Below, in pieces: positions 32,088 to 36,694 of a DNA stretch of 36,694 bases. The position numbers were made by a program, and so were the translations under genes. Positions within the stretch are counted from its first letter, which is position 1; each line of letters begins with the position of its first letter. Source of the stretch: Chloromonas sp. AAM2 (lineage: Eukaryota; Chlorophyta; Chlorophyceae; Chlamydomonadales; Chlamydomonadaceae); NCBI GenBank assembly GCA_004335635.1, contig QAXH01005108.1:27432-64125 (forward strand), read 5' to 3'. The notes below the pieces were generated by a model that worked only from the letters and a program-made list of their open reading frames with translations, was not told where the DNA came from and did no database searches.

Positions 32088-33801
32088 CTAGCATACAACG
32101 TCCTCGCTCAGCGCGGCGCGTTCATACACTTGCAAAATCTGGGCTGCACCCGCCGAAGCGGCAGCTGCGGCGGCAGCGGTAGGTGTGTATGGCTCCTCGG
32201 GAATGAATGCGCCGATATCCATGCTGGCATGCAGGTCCAGCAGAGAGGCTGTCGATCCCTGTCGATCCCATTCAGCGATGCCAGCGTTTGCAGCGGCCCA
32301 TGCGCTGTGCTTGTTGTCTGAAGCCGATGAGCCGGCGTAGACTGGCGTAGCCGGAGCTGCCGCACCTGGGCTAGGCAGAGACAGGCTGCCCTGCTGCTGA
32401 AAGGTGAAGGGCGAAGGATGCAGAGCCTGATCATTGGCCCCTGCATCGTCGGCAGGTGCAGTAGTGTAGCCGTTCTTGCAGTCCAAGCTTGCGAGCAAGG
32501 CGTAGGCTGTGGCCATGCTGTTGCTACGGCGCTTGCATGTGTCCTCCTGCAGAAAGCTGGAGTCAGGAGAGCTCCGCTTTGCACTGGGTGAGCCGCCACA
32601 GACGGGTGGAGAAGCCATGTGTTCATCGTGGGGCAACATCTTGATGCTCATTGTGCGCAGCATGCTGCTCAGCCGGCTGCTGTTGTCAGAGCGGCCACCG
32701 GCAGGCACAGCCACGGTTGCAGTGACAGGCAAAGGCATGTCGTCTGGTGTGACTGCTGACTGCTGCTCGCTTGCTGTGAGGCCGTGACCACTGCCCCAAT
32801 ACACAGAGCCCACAGATGTATTGGCCCCAGCAGTGAGAGCATGGTTGAGCATGTCTGGCATCTGGGATGCAGATTTCAGGGATGACATGCGGCGAGCCAG
32901 GCACGCTTGCTCTGCTTCTGCTAGCTGCTGTGCCAGTAGACTTGCACCGTCAACTCGCCCCACACCGAGCTCTGGTAGAGGCAGCTGCTCTTCGGGGTCA
33001 GTAACGGCGCCTGACAGGAGGCTGGCAGCTGCGCTGCGGTGTGTAAGCAGAGGAGGCAGCATGAGCTGGGGGCACGAGTTGTTGGCGGAGGCGCTCTTGG
33101 GGATGGTAGAGGTTCGGATGGGCTGCAAGGAGGAAAGGATTACCGAATCATGCTCAATAATGGCATCGTACGATTGCCTGGTGGTGGGCGAGCATGAATG
33201 TGAACAAGCTGCGTTGTTGGATGGCAGGCCAAGAGCCATTCGCACGGCTGCGGAGCGCTGAGCGCCAGGTGCACTGAAGCCTTGGGAGGATGGCCTTGTC
33301 GCGCCTGGTGCTGTTGCTAGGAGATGAGCTGCTTGGCCCTGGTATGCCGCTGCGATGAAGCCTGGATGGCGCGGCGGGTGCGACGCGCCGGGATAAGCCT
33401 GGTGCGGATGCGGAGGCTTTGCTGGCCATGTTGACCCTGGGTTGACCATGGCATTGCGGAAACCCTGAACTGAGTAAGGGATGTGAACGCCTACAGGCTG
33501 TTGTGCATGAGGCCCTTGGTGCACGGGCCCTGCTTGCCATGGCACCTTCGCCTGCAAGGAGAGCGATGCAGATACGACTGTGATGCATCCCGTGGAAAAC
33601 TTGAACCCAAGTGAACGGTAAGAAGGTTAGGCGGAAGAAGAGCAGCAGGCGATTGAGCTTTCGCAGGCTTGAACGCCACAAAGGCATAGTGACCGTCAGG
33701 GATATGAACAAGCACATCAAAGTTGAGCTGCTGATTTGATGGAAGACGGAGGGGCTTACCTCGCTACTGTGCGTTCCCTGCTCGTCAGAAACGGGAAGCA
33801 T
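32088..33801 (-). CDS. Ser/Ala/Pro-rich protein of unknown function
   Basis: Two-exon model: exon 1 33801-33760 (Met to SSE|GTAAGC) and exon 2 33551-32088 (CTTGCAG|GCG, 488 codons with TAG stop), joined in phase 0 to about 502 residues. Exon 2 is by far the longest open frame here not explained by repeats. The protein is rich in Ser, Ala, Pro and His; it starts with a Pro/His/Gln-rich region (VPWQAGPVHQGPHAQQ), has helical stretches (LLAQQLAEAEQACLARRMSS) and ends near an Ala run (PTAAAAAAAASAGAAQ). RRMSS and KRRSNS match basophilic kinase site consensus, and DTCKRRS could belong to a nuclear localisation signal. No catalytic or named domain is recognised. A regulatory or transcription-related protein is a guess. 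The Met at 33801 follows an in-frame stop, which supports it as start, but extra 5' exons cannot be excluded. Confidence 0.65.
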
Positions 33802-34006
33802 GGTAGAACTCAACGAAGCCGGAGATGATCAAGCACTGGCAGCCTGCAAGAAGTCGGCACCAAAGAATTTCACGTTCAGAGATTTGCTTGATACGGGACA
33901 GATGAGATAATGGCGCTTGAGTTTGCAAGATGACAATAACGCTGTCTGGCGCACGTATTTGAGGGATAGCCATCACGCAAAATGCCGCTGACTACGGGCT
34001 GCATCA

Positions 34007-34677
34007 TCAACATTCGATTCGGACTTCCGGAGACTGAACCATCCCCACAAGTTGCGAATGCCAACCACAAACTTCTGAGGTGTCGTGGGAATTATTTTCT
34101 TGCTCAGCTTGTCTGGAACCAGCCACATTGCGCCCCCAAAAAACATCCGCAGGGAACCAGACAAGCCTGTGATGCTTCAAGCGCACCTGGAATAGTCTTG
34201 GATAAATATTCAGTGCGCCACCCAAGACGTTGAATGAAGGCAGAGCTCACGGGAGATTTGCTGTTTTGGTCATGCGAGGTATTGCCGGTGTTGGCGCAGT
34301 CTGTGTTATAGGACGAAGCGATGAGCTGCCACCTATCAGAGTGTTTGTTGATGCTTGCGTTGAGCGAACACATCAGCGTCAAGGCCGGTGAAGCGTGGAA
34401 AAACGGAAACGTACAGGAGAAGTTTGATCACCACCGCAGAACCCAGCATATTGCAGGTGCCAACGTACACAAGCCAAATCATCTTTGTAGAGGCTTTGCG
34501 CGTCTCACCGCGACATCTCATCAATTTGCCCGTACATATCGAGCAGTTTTGTCGGGGTGCCAAGCTCAACTTTCAACATCGCATGCCATTCACGCTCGCC
34601 GGGGGCATTAGTGAAGTGCCCCGACCTAATCATCCGACCACTTTCCTCAGCTATCGCTCTAAGCCAATGGTCAGGTG
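34007..34677 (-). CDS. Possible three-exon gene end, unknown product
   Basis: Three segments join with matched phases: 34677-34509 (acceptor CAAG|CA, donor CG|GTGAGA, phase 2), 34332-34251 (GATAG|G, donor CCC|GTGAGC, phase 0) and 34186-34007 (TTCCAG|GTG, ends TGA). The first encodes an acidic/basic helix-like stretch (DHWLRAIAEESGRMIRSGHF); the last includes HHRLVWFPADVFWGRN. The product is not recognised. Introns would be 176 and 64 nt, short for this window. The chain lies 0.2 kb upstream of the Ser/Ala-rich gene on the same strand and might instead be its 5' part. Other frames in the same stretch are also open, so this is tentative. Confidence 0.3.
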
Positions 34678-34679
34678 CT

Positions 34680-34752
34680 TGCACCCATGAGCCCATGCAC
34701 CCATGCATCCAGCACGCGTGAGCCCATGCATGCATGCATGCACCTATGAGTC
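34680..34752. repeat. CCATGCAC/CATG-rich repeat
   Basis: Imperfect repeats of TGAGCCCATGCACCCATGCA with a run of (CATG)n. Its stop-poor composition produces spurious open frames on both strands. Confidence 0.75.
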
Positions 34753-35364
34753 CATGCACCCACCAGTTTGCAGTTAGCAAGGTCCAGCGTCATAACCTGA
34801 CACCGTCCCACGGTACGCGCAAAGGTATTCACGCCTGCAACAAGTTTGGCGGGGACAAGACACAATGTCTTTCTGGTACTGGTATCAAACGCACTTCACA
34901 TTGGCCCACTACTTTGGCTGCATGATTGTCCAAGCACATCGCCCCGTGTAAGAACTGCCAAGTCAAGGAGGGAGTGCACACCAGGTATACGTAGTAAAAA
35001 GGGCCTTCGAGTCACCAACTGAGTGGATGTTGCTTGCAGTGAAGTGCACGGTTATGTGTCGAGTCGCACTGCCTAAACGAGTGATGAGATGAGTGATGTG
35101 ACTTACTGCTGTGATGAGAGTTACTGCTGCCACAGTCAGACCTTGCTGTTGAGAATCCATGCAACATCATGGATGCACAGACGCCAAGACAGCGCAGACA
35201 GGAACCAAGAGGCATCGTCTCCTTCATCCCTTGGACGACTTATTAGCCTACCTCTCCCTTCATGCAAGCAAGAGGACCAACCAGGTGTCAGAGCCTGTCA
35301 CAAGTCCTCACAGACAAAAAAAGAACAGTACAGGTCCTAAGGCAGAATCGCACCTACACAGTCA

Positions 35365-35793
35365 TCACCCCGGAAAAGAGCACTCAAGGCAAACTGAGGT
35401 GCCAACACTTGCACACAAAGGCTTCTTGTAGCGGCCACAGGCACACGCAGGACACGAATTTTCCTCAGACAGCCTACCCTGTTGGCACAAACAAATTTTG
35501 CACGCATGCGGGCGGCCAGGCCGGGTTGGGCAGGTCCATGCAGACAAGTCACAGAATGGAACTTCAACCTCTACCTCTTTGCTTGCAGGCTGAGCGCGTG
35601 ATACAGGCCGAGCCAAAACAGCCACGTGCTGAGCCCCAGAAGCCGACTTCGCCAACATCAACTGCGAGGAATTTGCGCTGACGGAGGAAGACATACAAAC
35701 GTACAAGCAGCGTTTTGTTGGGTATCCCATAGCACCCTCCTTGGTTTCAGTGTTGTGTTGAAAAGCCCCACCCCAACTACTCGTAGGCAGCAT
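35365..35793 (-). CDS. Cys-rich 142-codon ORF, unrecognised
   Basis: Begins MLPTSSWGGAFQ and ends CLECSFPG-stop. The second half has closely spaced cysteines (HACKICLCQQGRL, SCPACACGRYKKPLC, VCLEC), suggesting possible metal binding. A GTAGGC donor after CQQ could split it, so it may be exon plus intron. No family was recognised; chance is a real alternative. Confidence 0.25.
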   Translation of the reverse strand: MLPTSSWGGAFQHNTETKEGAMGYPTKRCLYVCMSSSVSANSSQLMLAKSASGAQHVAVLARPVSRAQPASKEVEVEVPFCDLSAWTCPTRPGRPHACKICLCQQGRLSEENSCPACACGRYKKPLCASVGTSVCLECSFPG

Positions 35794-35893
35794 GGAGGAA
35801 TTGATGACATTACTTGAGAAGGCTGTGTAATCCTGAGACCTCAGAGTAAAACACGTCGAGGGTTGACAGGTTGAGGGAAGGACCGCGATGGCG

Positions 35894-35959
35894 ACCCAAT
35901 CTATGGACGTGCCTGGTATGGTCGAAGATCAGCCACCCAATCTATGGACGTGCCTGGTT
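35894..35959. repeat. 24-bp direct repeat at 42-bp spacing
   Basis: ACCCAATCTATGGACGTGCC (continuing TGGT) occurs at 35894-35917 and 35936-35959. Confidence 0.92.
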
Positions 35960-36694
35960 TGGAGAAGTGGCCTGTCTCACACAGCACGGGAAATGCCTGA
36001 AAGGCACATAAAAGTTGCCACGCACAGGCACCAGCAGACTACTACCATTACCCTGGGGCCACAGACCAACACACAGAGATGTGGCGAGGTTGGTCGTCAT
36101 GCCAACCAGGAGACACTTGGCAAGGCAGGAACAGAAGTGTATACACGGGCAGGGAGCCATGTCCGTATGTAACACGGAGGATTATGCGTTGGACCTCCTG
36201 TAAAAACGTTTGACAGTTCTGGGACAGTTTTTGCGTCTGGTGATCACGTCTGTGTAGTTTTGTGCGTTGATACTCACAGGTACAATAGCAAGTCAACGCA
36301 TACTCTCGCAACATACAACTGAAACTGAGTTTGCAACTAACTGTACTTGGCGTCACCGCCCGTATACAACCTCAAGCGCGATGTCCTCTTACAATTTGCG
36401 CCATCAAGACAAAAACACAGTCCTCTCATGCTCATGCATGATCATTCACAAGTCCGGCAATTCAGTCACGTCTCCCTATGCCTCTACTCTTACATTACAA
36501 AAAAACACCCTAAATTCCTGCACTTGGGCACCGCTTAGGTTTTTTCTTTGGAATTTTGGGTGACTCACAAAATGACATTAAAGGTTCCCATACACACAAC
36601 AACACGCAGCTGCATAACAAAAAAAAGATGTTTGCCAGTTCTGGGACAATTCTGGGACTCCCAGTTCTGGAGCAGTTGGTGTGCGACTCCTCGT

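Larger units (their letters stand above)
34753..36694. other. Right-end region without a confident gene
   Basis: Short open frames only. The most notable is a Cys-rich minus-strand frame at 35365-35793. There is a direct repeat at 35894/35936, and a phrase CAGTTCTGGGACARTT occurs near 36211 and 36637. The last 0.5 kb is AT-rich with A-runs, probably non-coding. Confidence 0.5.

Noticed and set aside
33154..33813. 219-codon minus-strand ORF overlapping the Ser/Ala-rich gene
   Set aside because: Only its first 14 codons from the Met at 33801 are used, as exon 1. The rest continues through the 208-nt intron and then runs out of frame with the longer exon 2.

Overview
The window is nuclear DNA from a photosynthetic eukaryote, most likely a chlorophyte green alga. 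Protein-coding sequence comes as many short exons with GT-AG introns. One gene is a plastid-type ferredoxin-dependent glutamate synthase with an N-terminal extension that looks like a transit peptide. A TGTAA motif, the usual chlorophyte polyadenylation signal, lies just past its stop codon. Introns are full of CATG-rich minisatellites. The species cannot be named from the sequence. All exon models below were built by hand from reading frame, splice-site consensus and phase matching, with no transcript data.

Region 1 (1-10274, + strand): the 3' part of a large multi-exon gene. Its start lies left of the window. The visible product of about 840 residues has leucine-rich-repeat-like sequence, a Ser/Thr/Gly-rich linker, a pair of EF-hands, a TPPP/p25-alpha domain and a long Ala/Gln/Leu-rich coiled-coil tail. 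This suggests a calcium-responsive cytoskeletal or ciliary protein.

Region 2 (10275-12232): a 1.9-kb gap between two convergent genes. It holds one unexplained 190-codon minus-strand ORF and some tandem repeats.

Region 3 (12233-27235, - strand): a complete 30-exon Fd-GOGAT gene. The exons join in phase to 1636 codons and cover the glutaminase, central, FMN/[3Fe-4S] synthase and C-terminal GXGXG domains. It makes glutamate in the plastid from glutamine and 2-oxoglutarate.

Region 4 (27254-32087): gene-poor sequence with a near-perfect 53-bp foldback about 550 bp upstream of the Fd-GOGAT start and possible remnants of Cys-rich (zinc-ribbon-like) ORFs.

Region 5 (32088-34677, - strand): a two-exon gene for an unrecognised Ser/Ala/Pro-rich protein of about 502 residues, then a weaker three-exon chain upstream of it. 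The last 2 kb (34.7-36.7 kb) has no confident gene.

The most striking pattern is that introns of both large genes contain extra copies of neighbouring exon edges, each copy including a functional-looking splice site. One of these would give an in-frame 22-residue insertion in Fd-GOGAT. Another would make a 51-nt cassette with an immediate stop codon in the p25-alpha gene.
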